Positions 21,901-30,467 are shown, counted from the first letter of the stretch. The stretch is DNA of 57,636 bases from Pelagibacterales bacterium MED-G42 (GCA_002457485.1 NTJL01000004.1:1-57636); one strand, 5' to 3'. A program made the numbers and translations. The notes: a model not told the origin generated them from the letters alone.

Positions 21901-22339
21901 AGAAAGAAAAACTGCAAAAGGAAATTCATATGCTGTTTTGAAATTGACCGATCTAACAAGTGTTTTTGAATTATTTATTTTTTCTGATATTTTAGAATTA
22001 AATCGTGAAATCTTAAAAGAAGGCAACTCATTAATTTTGACATTAACTAAAAATATATCTAATGATGAAAATAGATTTAAACGAATGAATGTACAAAAAG
22101 TTGCTCCATTAAAAGATCTTTTTAATAGTCCTATTAACGAAGTATCATTTATTGTTAAATCAAAAGAAGACATTGAAGAAATATCAAAATTTATAAAAAA
22201 AGATGGAAAAACTAAGGTGAATATTGAATTATTGATTGATAATAAAAGTTTAAAGTTTAGAATTAAAGATACTATGAATTTTGACAGAAAATCTCTTAAT
22301 CTATTAAGAAAAAGAGAAATCTTAAGTACAATAAGCTAA
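18923..22339 (+). CDS. dnaE: DNA polymerase III subunit alpha
   Basis: This is the replicative polymerase catalytic subunit, C-family, 1138 aa (E. coli 1160). It has an N-terminal PHP domain beginning KIHSQYSICEGA. The polymerase palm carries the catalytic Asp pair in PDFDIDF (D404 and D406), and the third Asp is D561 in IKFDFLGLKT. The GPGRGSGAGSLVAW motif, the RPGPMSNIP region and a C-terminal OB domain from about residue 980 are also present. The PHP segment has Gln-Tyr where many enzymes have Asp-Phe (HSDFS), hinting that the vestigial metal site may be altered. It is the last gene before the rpsB gap. Confidence 0.98.
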   Translation: MSESLIQNFNHLKIHSQYSICEGAIKIDDLQSFSKSNKIRSLGLCDTTNLCGALEFSEKISKIGTQPIIGTQINFKYSDTIGLLPVFALNDDGYRRIIKMSSKSFLDNDKLSDPHVKFEDLLHDNEGVGIFSGTVYGLFGQLYEKGKFSVIDNLYNKIKSSFGDRFYLEIQRHNDLNEVGFEKFNLKKSLEIKIPLIATNEVFYLNKEMHEAHDALICIGHKTYVNEKSRIRFSDQHYLKTNDEMSELFADLPEALENNYNFPLRCSFRPLFSNPILPNISSEKGGNADDILKKDSLNGLRLKFDRVFGVKIKDLEYSKTFIEYKDRLDHELSIIIEMKYSSYFLIVSDYIKWAKNNDIPVGPGRGSGAGSLVAWCLSITDVDPIKFNLIFERFLNPDRISMPDFDIDFCEEKRDQVFEYLTKKYKDSVAHIITFGKLKARMVIRDVGRVLGLPYGFVDSISKMIPFDPSRPQTLTECISSEPRLQKLVNEDPRVKKLTDLSLKLEGLNRNVATHAAGVVIADKQLTEVVPLYKDNSSNLLLPSTQFDMYSAENAGLIKFDFLGLKTLTVINNTQKLAKKIDNNFDIEKISFEDQNVFELMSSGMTVGLFQIESAGMREALIQMKPNHIEDIIALVALYRPGPMSNIPTYNDCKHGKQTPDYLHPLLENILKPTYGVIIYQEQVMQIAQKLSGFTAGQADLLRRAMGKKKRAELEKQKQGFISGALNNGISKDVAAGIFLKIEPFAEYGFNKSHAAAYAIISYQTAYLKTYYPKEFIAASMTMDISNQNKLSEFYEELKRLNIEVIRPDINECFADFRTIDNNFYYALGGIKAVGYEAISNIVDERLKNGKFLSINDFLNRVNPKDINKLQLEGLVKAGAFDKLNSNRQALFNAIPSFISKNKNIFDNKSTNQIDLFNEDETGQNNIISNIEDWKFEHRLSKEFEAVGFFISDHPLNQFTEIFEDYKIKDYSNFCTNDNLKEGNIAATLLKVQERKTAKGNSYAVLKLTDLTSVFELFIFSDILELNREILKEGNSLILTLTKNISNDENRFKRMNVQKVAPLKDLFNSPINEVSFIVKSKEDIEEISKFIKKDGKTKVNIELLIDNKSLKFRIKDTMNFDRKSLNLLRKREILSTIS

Positions 22340-22358
22340 ATAAACTCTTGTTAAATTG

Positions 22359-22387
22359 TTGAAATCTTAGTAAACACTGGCTAATTT
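22359..22387 (+). promoter_or_regulatory. Probable promoter of rpsB-tsf
   Basis: A sigma-70-like -35 box TTGAAA (22359-22364) is separated by exactly 17 bases from TAATTT (22382-22387). Transcription would start near 22394, just before the structured leader. It lies in the 130-base gap between dnaE and rpsB, one of the few real gaps in the window. The match is by eye in AT-rich DNA, so it is provisional. Confidence 0.5.
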
Positions 22388-22394
22388 AAATTAA

Positions 22395-22469
22395 CACGCA
22401 CACAGTTTTTGGTTTAATACCTCCGGTCCTTAAATGGAAATTACTGTGGTGGCTTAACCGGGAATAAAT
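22395..22469 (+). promoter_or_regulatory. Ribosomal protein S2 (rpsB) leader with pseudoknot-like fold
   Basis: This stretch is visibly richer in G and C than its surroundings. CACAGT (22401-22406) can pair with ACTGTG (22443-22448), forming a long stem-loop. Inside the loop CCGGT (22423-22427) can pair with ACCGG (22457-22461) downstream of the stem, an H-type pseudoknot. A small GGT/ACC hairpin (22411-22421) fits in the loop. The second helix covers the GGG of the likely ribosome-binding site GGGA (22460-22463), so the fold could block translation of rpsB. From memory, an S2 leader motif was predicted by comparative genomics in 'Ca. Pelagibacter ubique'. The natural model is S2 autoregulation; that is inference. 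Confidence 0.72.
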
Positions 22470-23285
22470 ATGAAAATACCTAACTTTACTATACAACAAT
22501 TATTAGAAGCAGGCGTTCATCTTGGCCATAAAACATTAAGATGGAATCCAAAAATGAAAAAGTATATTTTTGGTAAGAGAGACTCTATTCACATAATAGA
22601 TTTAACACAAACTCTAGAGCTAACTAGATTAGCTTTGGAACAGGTTTATAAGACTATAGAAAATAATGGAAAAATATTGTTTGTTTCAACTAAAAAACAA
22701 GCATCAGAAGCTATAGCTGAAGTAGCAAAAGACACTGATCAATACTTTGTAAATTACAGATGGTTAGGTGGAATGTTAACTAACTGGGGAACTATTTCTA
22801 ATTCAATTAAAAAACTAAAGAGATTAGAAATGGATCTTGTTGCCGAAAATAGAGGCTTTACAAAAAAAGAATTACTCAAAATGAGTGTTAAAAAAGACAA
22901 GCTTCAAAGATCACTGGGTGGAATAGCAGAAATGAAAAAGGTCCCAGACTTAGTTTTTATAATTGACACTAATTATGAGTCATTAGCTATTGCTGAATCG
23001 GTTAAATTGGGAATTCCAATAATTGCAATATTAGACAGTAATTCTAATCCAGATAGCATTGATTTTCCAATACCAGGTAATGATGATGCTAGAAGAGCTA
23101 TAGATTTATATTGTAACCTAGTTAAAGAAACTATTAATAATGCAAAAAGTTCAATACCAAATCAAACCAAAAAAGAACCTGAAAAAGAAAATACGGAGAA
23201 TAACCAGGGTAAAACGGGTGAGGAATTAGACAGAGAAAAGTTAGATAAAAAATTTGCAACAGATAAAAAGAAAAAGTTAAATTAG
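22470..23285 (+). CDS. rpsB: 30S ribosomal protein S2
   Basis: S2 is a late-assembling small-subunit protein. The N-terminus contains the family signature [19 protein letters not shown], followed by [14 protein letters not shown] and [11 protein letters not shown]. The C-terminal part has [28 protein letters not shown]. At 271 aa it carries a ~45-residue, Lys/Glu-rich tail beyond the core, as in several alphaproteobacteria. The ATG follows GGGA by six bases. It is co-oriented with tsf, which starts one base after its stop. Confidence 0.98.
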   Translation: MKIPNFTIQQLLEAGVHLGHKTLRWNPKMKKYIFGKRDSIHIIDLTQTLELTRLALEQVYKTIENNGKILFVSTKKQASEAIAEVAKDTDQYFVNYRWLGGMLTNWGTISNSIKKLKRLEMDLVAENRGFTKKELLKMSVKKDKLQRSLGGIAEMKKVPDLVFIIDTNYESLAIAESVKLGIPIIAILDSNSNPDSIDFPIPGNDDARRAIDLYCNLVKETINNAKSSIPNQTKKEPEKENTENNQGKTGEELDREKLDKKFATDKKKKLN

Positions 23286-23286
23286 T

Positions 23287-24138
23287 ATGAGCGACATAGA
23301 AAAAGTCAAGAAATTAAGAGAAGTAACTGGTGCAGGTTTTAAAGATTGCAATTTAGCTATAAAAGAATCTTCTGGTGATATTGATAAAGCTATAGAAATA
23401 TTAAGAGTTAAAGGTATTTCTAAAGCCTCAAAAAAAATGTCTAGAGATGCTAAAGAAGGAGTTGTAGCTGTTAGCGGTGATGAAAATAAAACTTCCGTCA
23501 TAGAGGTTAATTGTGAAACAGATTTTGTTGCAAAAAATGAAGATTTTACTAATTTTGTTTTTGAGCTTAGTGAATTAAATAATGAAAAAAATTCAAATAT
23601 TGATGAACTCAGCAAATCTAAAATGAAAAATGGTGAGACCGTAGAAGATAATATTGTATCTTTAATAGCTAAGATAGGAGAAAAGATCACTATTGGAAAA
23701 GCAAAAACTATTGATAATTTAGGAACAATAAATAATCATTACCTGCATACAGTAATTAATCGTAATATTTCAAAACTGGCAGTTATAGTATCTTTAGAAA
23801 CTAAAGATAAATCTGATACAATAAAATCTTTTAGCAAACAACTTTCAATGCATATAGCAGCCTCTAATCCTTTAGCATTAGAATCTGATTTAATAGATCA
23901 ATCAATTATTGATAAAGAGCAAGAGCTTGTTACGGAAGAATTAAAAAATTCTGGTAAACCTGAGGAAATTGCAAAAAAAATTAGCATAGGTAAAATGAAC
24001 AAGTTTAAAGAGGAAAATGCACTTTTATCACAAGCGTGGGTAATGGAGCCTAAAAAGAAAGTTAAAGATATTATACATGAACTTTCGATCCCTGACTTAA
24101 AGATAAAAGAATTTTATAGAATAAAGATTGGGGAATAA
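23287..24138 (+). CDS. tsf: Elongation factor Ts
   Basis: EF-Ts is the nucleotide-exchange factor for EF-Tu. Visible features are the N-terminal UBA-like module [19 protein letters not shown] and the conserved [12 protein letters not shown] loop around residue 80. This loop holds the TDFV motif that contacts EF-Tu. A later segment has [11 protein letters not shown]. At 283 aa it has normal length. It is followed directly by frr, with no pyrH between them as would be usual. Confidence 0.97.
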   Translation: MSDIEKVKKLREVTGAGFKDCNLAIKESSGDIDKAIEILRVKGISKASKKMSRDAKEGVVAVSGDENKTSVIEVNCETDFVAKNEDFTNFVFELSELNNEKNSNIDELSKSKMKNGETVEDNIVSLIAKIGEKITIGKAKTIDNLGTINNHYLHTVINRNISKLAVIVSLETKDKSDTIKSFSKQLSMHIAASNPLALESDLIDQSIIDKEQELVTEELKNSGKPEEIAKKISIGKMNKFKEENALLSQAWVMEPKKKVKDIIHELSIPDLKIKEFYRIKIGE

Positions 24139-24690
24139 ATGTTTGATGAAAAATCTTACAGCCTTAAAATGGATAAAGCCATAGAGGTTTTTTCAAAAGA
24201 ATTAACATCTTTAAGAACTGGAAGGGCAAATGCGGCTATGCTTGATTTAATTAAAGTTGAAGTGTACGGGCAACAGACACCAATTAATCAAGTTGGCAGC
24301 ATAACAACCCCTGAACCCAGAATGATAAATATTCAAGTTTGGGATGCAAACAATATACCTTTGGTTGATGCGGCGATAAAGAAATCTGATTTAGGTTTAA
24401 ATCCACAGATAGACGGACAACTTATTAGATTGCCTATTCCAGAGCTGAATGAAGAAAGAAGACTGGAGTTAAAAAAGATTATTAAATCAATTGGTGAAAA
24501 ATGCAAAGTATCGATAAGAAATATTAGAAGAGACGCTAATGAAGAACTAAAAAAACTTTTAAGAGATAAAGAAATTGGAGAAGATGATGAAAAATCTTTT
24601 GAGAAAAATGTTCAATCAATCACAGATGATCATGTTAAAATTATAGACGAAAAGGTATCATCAAAAGAAAAAGAAATAATGAAGATATGA
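24139..24690 (+). CDS. frr: Ribosome recycling factor
   Basis: RRF splits post-termination ribosomes together with EF-G. The protein (183 aa) has the typical opening with SLRTGRANAAMLDLI, then VEVYGQQTPINQVGSI. The C-terminal helical portion contains RNIRRDANEELKKL. The start is immediately after the tsf stop. Its end overlaps the uppS start by 4 bases (ATGA), which ties translation factors to the following isoprenoid/lipid genes. Confidence 0.97.
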   Translation: MFDEKSYSLKMDKAIEVFSKELTSLRTGRANAAMLDLIKVEVYGQQTPINQVGSITTPEPRMINIQVWDANNIPLVDAAIKKSDLGLNPQIDGQLIRLPIPELNEERRLELKKIIKSIGEKCKVSIRNIRRDANEELKKLLRDKEIGEDDEKSFEKNVQSITDDHVKIIDEKVSSKEKEIMKI

Positions 24691-25361
24691 ATCCATTAAA
24701 TCATGTAGCCATTATAATGGATGGCAATGGTAGATGGGGATTAAAAAATAAAAATTCAAGAAATGCTGGTCATAAAGCTGGTTTACACACTGTAGAAAAG
24801 ATAATCAAAGTTTCAATTAAAAATGACATAAGATTCTTAACATTGTATGCATTTTCCACAGAAAATTGGAAAAGACCAAAAAAAGAAATTGATTATTTAT
24901 TTAAATTACTTGAAACTTTTTTAACTAAAAGAATTGATGATTTGAATAAACAAAATATTAAACTTAAAATAATAGGTATTAAAAATTTTTCAAAAAAACT
25001 TAATAAGCTATTAAATTTATCAGAAAAAAAAACTTCAGAAAATACTAAACTTCAAATTAATTTAGCTTTAAATTATGGATCTAAATTTGAATTGATTAAT
25101 GCTATAAAAAAGTTGAATAAAAAAAAAGAAAAAATAAATGAAAAAAATTTAAATAAGTTTTTACAAACTAAGAATATACCCGATCCAGATTTGTTAATTA
25201 GAACCGGAAACACTAAAAGATTAAGTAATTTTTTATTATGGCAACTTGCATATTCTGAAATATTTTTTGAAAGGAAATTATGGCCTGATTTTGATGGAAA
25301 TGATTTCGAAAAGATAATAAAAAAATTTAAGTTTATAAAAAGAAATTTTGGTAAGATTTAA
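24687..25361 (+). CDS. uppS: Undecaprenyl diphosphate synthase (cis-prenyltransferase)
   Basis: UppS extends farnesyl diphosphate with cis-isoprene units to make the C55 lipid carrier for peptidoglycan and envelope polysaccharides. The catalytic start is IIMDGNGRWG with Asp D11, followed by GHKAGLHTVEKII, the ALYAFSTENWKRP-like block (TLYAFSTENWKRP here), and the C-terminal PDLLIRTGNTKRLSNF and WPDF motifs. At 224 aa it is at the short end but complete. The order frr-uppS-cdsA-dxr is the standard one. Confidence 0.96.
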   Translation: MNPLNHVAIIMDGNGRWGLKNKNSRNAGHKAGLHTVEKIIKVSIKNDIRFLTLYAFSTENWKRPKKEIDYLFKLLETFLTKRIDDLNKQNIKLKIIGIKNFSKKLNKLLNLSEKKTSENTKLQINLALNYGSKFELINAIKKLNKKKEKINEKNLNKFLQTKNIPDPDLLIRTGNTKRLSNFLLWQLAYSEIFFERKLWPDFDGNDFEKIIKKFKFIKRNFGKI

Positions 25362-26032
25362 TGAATTCAAATTTATATAAAAGAATTTTAACTTCATTTT
25401 TACTATTACTAATATTATTAGTAGGTCTATTCATTAGTAAACATTTGTGGCTTATGTTATTGTTAATTGCTTCAATTATTTTATATAACGAATTTACTAA
25501 TTTAGTTAAAAAAGCTTTTACAAAAAAACTAACTTTAATCTATCTATTTTATATAATTGGAGCTGTATATTTAATGATGTTTATCTATACAAGCTATAAG
25601 CTTTACAGTTATCCGCCTCTAGATTTAATATTCTATATATCAATTTGTGTATTTTCAGATACGGGTGGTTATTGTATTGGTAAATTAATAGGTGGTAAAA
25701 AGTTAACTAAAATAAGTCCAAACAAGACTATATCTGGAAGTATAGGTTCTTTTGTATTTTCATTAATACCATTAATCTTTTTATTATTTATATATAAAGA
25801 TATGATTATTGAACTAGCTTCAATGAATAAGATCTTAGTATCATTTTTTTTAGTTTTATTTTTATCACTTGTTTGCCAGCTAGGTGATTTGTTGATTTCA
25901 TATCTTAAAAGAAGAGCTAACGTTAAAGATACAGGTTTAATTCTGCCAGGTCATGGTGGATTATTAGATAGGTTAGATGGAACATTGTTTGTATTGCCTT
26001 TCTCATATCTATTAGGATTAATATTTTTTTAA
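25361..26032 (+). CDS. cdsA: Phosphatidate cytidylyltransferase
   Basis: CdsA makes CDP-diacylglycerol from phosphatidate and CTP, the branch point for bacterial phospholipids. It is an integral membrane protein of 223 aa with about six helices. The family signature near the C-terminus is visible as LPGHGGLLDRLDGTLFVLP, and CVFSDTGGYCIGKLIGGKK holds the CTP/metal-binding Asp. It is shorter than the E. coli enzyme (285 aa) at the N-terminus, as common in small genomes. It overlaps uppS by one base. Confidence 0.94.
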   Translation: MNSNLYKRILTSFLLLLILLVGLFISKHLWLMLLLIASIILYNEFTNLVKKAFTKKLTLIYLFYIIGAVYLMMFIYTSYKLYSYPPLDLIFYISICVFSDTGGYCIGKLIGGKKLTKISPNKTISGSIGSFVFSLIPLIFLLFIYKDMIIELASMNKILVSFFLVLFLSLVCQLGDLLISYLKRRANVKDTGLILPGHGGLLDRLDGTLFVLPFSYLLGLIFF

Positions 26033-26035
26033 TAT

Positions 26036-27190
26036 ATGAAAAAAAAAATTGCAATTTTGGGTTCTACAGGTTCAATTGGAAAAACTTTATTAAAAATTAT
26101 TAAAAATGACAAAAAAAATTTTAAAATAGAACTGATAACAGCGAAAAGTAACTATAAAGAATTATTTAAACAAGCTAAAATTTTTGATGTTAGAAATTTA
26201 ATCATTACCGATAATAAATATTTTAAAATTGCTCAAAAAATTGCAATAAAAAAAAATATTAATGTTTATAATAATTTTGATAAACTTAAAAAAATTTTTC
26301 CAAACAAAATTGATTATGTGATGAGTTCAATTATAGGTATAGAAGGCCTCAAACCAAGTATTGAAATAATTAAATATACCAAGAATATTGCTATAGCTAA
26401 TAAAGAGTCCATAGTATGCGGATGGCCTTTAATTAAAAATAAACTTAAACAACATAAAACAAAATTTTTACCAGTTGACTCAGAACATTTTTCTATATGG
26501 TATGCCATTAAAGATGAAAATAAAAAAGATATAGAAAAAATATTTATTACAGCTTCAGGTGGACCCTTTTTATATACTAAAATATCAAACTTCAAAAAAA
26601 TTAAAATTGCTCAAGCACTAAAACATCCTAATTGGAAAATGGGTAAAAAAATTTCAATTGATTCATCTACAATGATGAATAAAGTTTTAGAAGTTATAGA
26701 AGCTAGAAATATTTTTGATATTTCATATGACAAACTTAATATACTCACTCATCCAAAGTCATATTTACACGCCATTGTTAAATTTCAAAATGGTTTAATT
26801 AAATCTGTTTTTCATGATACTACTATGGAGATACCAATTAAAAATTCATTATATCATAATAAAAATTATAAATTTAATTCTAAAATTTTAGATCTTAATG
26901 TATTGAATAATTTAAATCTTAAAGAAGTAAATTTAATTAAGTTTCCCATGATTAAAATCTTAAATAAATTACCTGAAGAAAGCTCTTTATTTGAGACAGT
27001 ATTGGTTGCAGCTAATGACAGAATTGTTGAATTGTATCTTGATGGAAAAATTAAATATAATGAAATTTACAAAAGATTATGGAAATTTATTAATAATAAA
27101 GAATTTGTGAAATACAAAAGAATTAAGCCAAAAAAAATTGAAAACATTATTAATTTGAATAAATATGTTCGTTTAAAAATCAATGTATAA
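26036..27190 (+). CDS. dxr: 1-deoxy-D-xylulose 5-phosphate reductoisomerase
   Basis: This NADPH-dependent enzyme makes 2-C-methyl-D-erythritol 4-phosphate, the second step of the MEP isoprenoid pathway. It starts with the nucleotide loop ILGSTGSIGKTLL. It has AIANKESIVCGWPLI, PVDSEHFSIW (metal-binding Asp/Glu) and HPNWKMGKKISIDSSTMMNK, all hallmark blocks. At 384 aa it is full length. bamA follows after 18 bases; the membrane protease gene rseP that usually separates them is not here. The same pathway recurs at ispDF further along the window. Confidence 0.96.
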   Translation: MKKKIAILGSTGSIGKTLLKIIKNDKKNFKIELITAKSNYKELFKQAKIFDVRNLIITDNKYFKIAQKIAIKKNINVYNNFDKLKKIFPNKIDYVMSSIIGIEGLKPSIEIIKYTKNIAIANKESIVCGWPLIKNKLKQHKTKFLPVDSEHFSIWYAIKDENKKDIEKIFITASGGPFLYTKISNFKKIKIAQALKHPNWKMGKKISIDSSTMMNKVLEVIEARNIFDISYDKLNILTHPKSYLHAIVKFQNGLIKSVFHDTTMEIPIKNSLYHNKNYKFNSKILDLNVLNNLNLKEVNLIKFPMIKILNKLPEESSLFETVLVAANDRIVELYLDGKIKYNEIYKRLWKFINNKEFVKYKRIKPKKIENIINLNKYVRLKINV

Positions 27191-27208
27191 AGTATATAAA
27201 TTTGGCTG

Positions 27209-29458
27209 ATGATTAAACTTTTTTGCAAAATTTTTCTTTTAATAATTTTTTTTAATTTAATAGTTATTAAGCAAGTTTTTCCCGAACCTCTTAAAAAAAT
27301 TGAAATTATAGGAAATGAAAGAATTCCAAATGAAACAATTGAAATGTTTACTTCGGTATCAATTAATGACGATATTGATAATGATAAAATTAATAATATT
27401 TTAAAAGAGTTGTATGGATCTGGTTTTTTTAGCAATGTAAATGTAAACTTTGATAATAATGTATTAAAAATTTTAGTTGTTGAAAATCCTATAATTGAGA
27501 ATATTTTTTTTGATGGAGTTAAAGCAAAAAAAATAAAAGAGCCAATCACAAAAGATTTAAGATTAAGAAATCGATCATCGTATAATTTAGTTGATCTAAA
27601 TCATGATAAAGAAAAAATTTTATCTACGTTAAAAGATTTAGGATATTATTTTTCTAAAGTAGATGTTTTTGTTGATGATTTAGATAACAATAAAGTTAAT
27701 ATTCAATATAAAATTGATCTTGGAGATAAAGCCAAAATAAGAAAGATTACATTTATTGGTGATAAAGTATTTAAAGATAGAAAATTAAGAAGTGTTATCT
27801 TAAGTGAAGAGTATAAATTTTGGAAATTTATATCTGGAAAAAAATTTTTAAATGAAGATTTAATTAATTTTGATAATCGATTATTAACTAATTTTTTTTT
27901 AAATAAAGGTTATTTTCAAGTTAAAGTGAATACATCCTTCGCAAAAATCATTAACGAAAATGAATTTGAATTAATTTACAATATTAATGCAGGCCCAAAA
28001 ATTTTTTTTGATGAACTTAAACTTAATTTACCCATCGATTATGAAAAATCTAATTTTTTAAAATTAGAAAAACTATTATCAAAATTAAAGAATAAACCAT
28101 ATTCAATTAATTCTATTGAAAAGATTCTAGAAGAAATTGATATTCTTGCATTAGATGAGCAATATGAAAGTGTTGATGTTAATGTGATTGAAAATATTAA
28201 TGATAATAAACTAAATTTAACATTTGATATAATTGAAACTGAAAGATTTTTTGTAGAACGTATTAATATTTTTGGAAATAATGTGACCCAAGAAACAGTA
28301 ATACGTAATCAGTTTGAACTTGATGAAGGTGACCCATATAATGAAATTTTAAAAAATAAATCAATCAATAATATTAAAAATCTAAATTTTTTTAAAGATA
28401 TCGATAGCATCGTAAGAGATGGGAGTGGTTTCAATCAAAAAATAATTGACATTAATGTTGAAGAAAAACCTACAGGAGAAATAACTGCTTCTGCAGGTGT
28501 TGGTACCTCAGGTAAATCTATTGGATTTGGTGTGACCGAAAATAATTTTTTAGGAAGAGGGATTGGATTAAACAGCAATGTATCATTTAGTACTGAGACA
28601 ATTAAAGGACTATTTTCTGTAACTAATCCAAATTTTTTGAATAGTGACAAATCAGTTTACGCATCTTTAGAAGCATCGGAGACAGACAAACTTAAAGACT
28701 ATGGATATAAAACTAACAAAAATGGCTTTACATTTGGAACTAATTTTGAATATCTTGATGATTTTAGATTGGGAATGGGTTCTTCAAATTATTATGAAAA
28801 AATAGAGACCGATACTTCAGCTTCAAGCAATATGAAAAAACAAGAGGGAAACTATTGGGACTCATTTTTAAATTTAAAATTTGATTATGATAAAAGAAAT
28901 CAAAAATTTCAAACTTCTGATGGATTTAGAAGCACTTATTACCTAAATGTACCTTTAATTAGTGAAACTAACACTCTAAAAAATACATATGATTATAAAT
29001 ATTATACTGAATTATATGAGGAAAACATTACAACATTTTCAATATATCTTAGCGCAGCTAATTCATTAACAAATGATAATGTAAAATTATCTGAAAGAAT
29101 CAATGTACCTTCTAGTAAATTAAGAGGATTTGAATATGGAAAGATTGGACCAAAAGATGGAGCTGATTTTGTTGGTGGTAATTATTTATCAGCACTAAAT
29201 ATATCGAGTACTTTACCAACTTTTCTTGAAAACGCTCAAAACACAGATTTTTTGATATTTTTAGATGCTGCGAATCTGTGGGGTGTAGATTATGACTCAT
29301 CGATAGATGACTCTAACAAAATTAGAAGTTCTTATGGTGTTGGTGTTGATTGGTTTACACCTATTGGTCCTTTATCATTTTCACTTTCACAGACATTGTC
29401 AAAAGCCTCAACAGATGAAGCAGAAACGTTTAGGTTTGATTTAGGAACTACATTTTAA
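27209..29458 (+). CDS. bamA: Outer membrane protein assembly factor BamA
   Basis: BamA is the Omp85 core of the beta-barrel assembly machine. The N-terminal ~25 residues form a signal peptide (hydrophobic run then PEP). Repeated POTRA domains occupy roughly residues 26-350 (each opening like IEIIGNERIPNETI or INIFGNNVTQETVI). The C-terminal barrel follows, with the conserved GTSGKSIGFGVTENNFLGRG, a KLRGFEYGKIGP (VRGF-like) motif and a terminal aromatic residue (DLGTTF). At 749 aa it matches the family. Confidence 0.96.
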   Translation: MIKLFCKIFLLIIFFNLIVIKQVFPEPLKKIEIIGNERIPNETIEMFTSVSINDDIDNDKINNILKELYGSGFFSNVNVNFDNNVLKILVVENPIIENIFFDGVKAKKIKEPITKDLRLRNRSSYNLVDLNHDKEKILSTLKDLGYYFSKVDVFVDDLDNNKVNIQYKIDLGDKAKIRKITFIGDKVFKDRKLRSVILSEEYKFWKFISGKKFLNEDLINFDNRLLTNFFLNKGYFQVKVNTSFAKIINENEFELIYNINAGPKIFFDELKLNLPIDYEKSNFLKLEKLLSKLKNKPYSINSIEKILEEIDILALDEQYESVDVNVIENINDNKLNLTFDIIETERFFVERINIFGNNVTQETVIRNQFELDEGDPYNEILKNKSINNIKNLNFFKDIDSIVRDGSGFNQKIIDINVEEKPTGEITASAGVGTSGKSIGFGVTENNFLGRGIGLNSNVSFSTETIKGLFSVTNPNFLNSDKSVYASLEASETDKLKDYGYKTNKNGFTFGTNFEYLDDFRLGMGSSNYYEKIETDTSASSNMKKQEGNYWDSFLNLKFDYDKRNQKFQTSDGFRSTYYLNVPLISETNTLKNTYDYKYYTELYEENITTFSIYLSAANSLTNDNVKLSERINVPSSKLRGFEYGKIGPKDGADFVGGNYLSALNISSTLPTFLENAQNTDFLIFLDAANLWGVDYDSSIDDSNKIRSSYGVGVDWFTPIGPLSFSLSQTLSKASTDEAETFRFDLGTTF

Positions 29459-29968
29459 ATGTTTAAATTTAAATTTTATTTTATATTTTTTATTATATTT
29501 TTCTTTCAAGTTAACTCACATTCAAATGAGAAAATAGTTTACATGGATCTAAATTATGTAATTAATAACTCAAATATTGGAAAAAAAGTACTTGATGAGT
29601 TAAATGTTTTAAATAAAAAAAATATTGAAAATCTTAAAGCTAATCAAAAGAATTTAAAAGACGAAATTGATGAGATAAACAAGATTAAAAACGTTGCTAC
29701 TAGTGAAGATATAAAAAAAAAAATCTCACAACATAATCTAAATCTTAATAAATATGAAAAATTAAAAAAAAAATTATCAAACGACTTAAATAAAAAAAGA
29801 AATGATGAAATGAACAAATTAGTCCAACTAATTAATCCTATACTAGAAGACTATGCAAAAAAAAATTTAATTGATATTATATTAAGTAAAGAGGCTATAT
29901 ATATATCTAAAGATAAATATGATATTTCAAATGAGATATTAAGATTGACTAATGAAAAATTAAAATAG
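29459..29968 (+). CDS. skp: OmpH/Skp-like periplasmic chaperone
   Basis: Skp-type chaperones hold unfolded outer-membrane proteins in the periplasm. The protein (169 aa) has an N-terminal hydrophobic signal segment (residues 1-20). Then comes KIVYMDLNYVINNSNIGKK, matching the OmpH opening, and a long Lys/Glu/Asn-rich stretch (about residues 45-130) expected to form the coiled-coil tentacles. Sequence conservation in this family is low. The call rests on the fold pattern and the place right after bamA. Confidence 0.88.
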   Translation: MFKFKFYFIFFIIFFFQVNSHSNEKIVYMDLNYVINNSNIGKKVLDELNVLNKKNIENLKANQKNLKDEIDEINKIKNVATSEDIKKKISQHNLNLNKYEKLKKKLSNDLNKKRNDEMNKLVQLINPILEDYAKKNLIDIILSKEAIYISKDKYDISNEILRLTNEKLK

Positions 29969-30415
29969 ATGACAAAATTAAATAAAGAGCAAATTGAACA
30001 ATTAATTCCACACAGAAAACCTATGCTTTTAGTCGATGAACTTTATGATATTAAAAAATTGGAGTCTGCAACTGGAGTAGTAAATGTTAAAAAAGATAGT
30101 TTTTTTGTTCAAGGTCATTTCCCTGGTCAGCCAGTTATGCCAGGAGTGTTAATTGTAGAAGCTTTTGGTCAATCTGCAGCTGCACTCACTGCACACGGAA
30201 TAGATAAATCAACATATGATGATAAACTTGTTTTCTTAATGGGTGTTGAAAAAGCTCGTTTTAGAAATCCAGTAATACCAGATTGTAAACTATTGTTGAA
30301 AATAAAAGCAATAAGATCTCATGGTAGGGTATGGAAATATCAAGGAGAAGCATTTGTAAATGAAAAAAAAATGGCAGATGCAATATGGTCAGCGACTATT
30401 GTAGATAAGAAATAA
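29969..30415 (+). CDS. fabZ: (3R)-hydroxyacyl-ACP dehydratase FabZ
   Basis: FabZ dehydrates 3-hydroxyacyl-ACP in fatty-acid elongation and competes with LpxA/LpxD for hydroxyacyl-ACP. The hot-dog fold catalytic residues are in GHFPGQPVMPGVLIVEA: H50 and E64. The N-terminal IPHRKPMLLVDE is also canonical. At 148 aa it is full length. It precedes lpxD here, whereas the common order is lpxD-fabZ-lpxA. A 52-base gap with a promoter-like element follows. Confidence 0.96.
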   Translation: MTKLNKEQIEQLIPHRKPMLLVDELYDIKKLESATGVVNVKKDSFFVQGHFPGQPVMPGVLIVEAFGQSAAALTAHGIDKSTYDDKLVFLMGVEKARFRNPVIPDCKLLLKIKAIRSHGRVWKYQGEAFVNEKKMADAIWSATIVDKK

Positions 30416-30440
30416 TTAGCAATAAATATTGATAACATTC

Positions 30441-30446
30441 TATAAT
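30441..30446 (+). promoter_or_regulatory. Possible -10 box for lpxD
   Basis: A perfect TATAAT lies 21 bases before the lpxD start, in the only sizeable gap of the envelope block (30416-30467). No good -35 is seen at 16-18 bases (AGCAAT-like). The element is flanked by two TTGATAA copies at 30429-30435 and 30452-30458. This could be an internal promoter for the lpxD-lpxB genes; it is weakly supported. Confidence 0.35.
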
Positions 30447-30467
30447 TAGCTTTGATAAAAAGCATTA

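Noticed and set aside
23277..23690. 137-aa open frame on the minus strand across tsf
   Set aside because: It lies entirely antisense to the well-supported tsf gene, and its Ser/Phe/Leu/Ile-rich translation is what antisense of Lys/Glu/Asp-rich coding DNA gives. No family resemblance was seen.
27067..27549. 160-aa minus-strand open frame across the dxr/bamA junction
   Set aside because: It covers two confident genes in antisense, has a low-complexity Leu/Ile/Phe composition, and has no ribosome-binding site that stands out.
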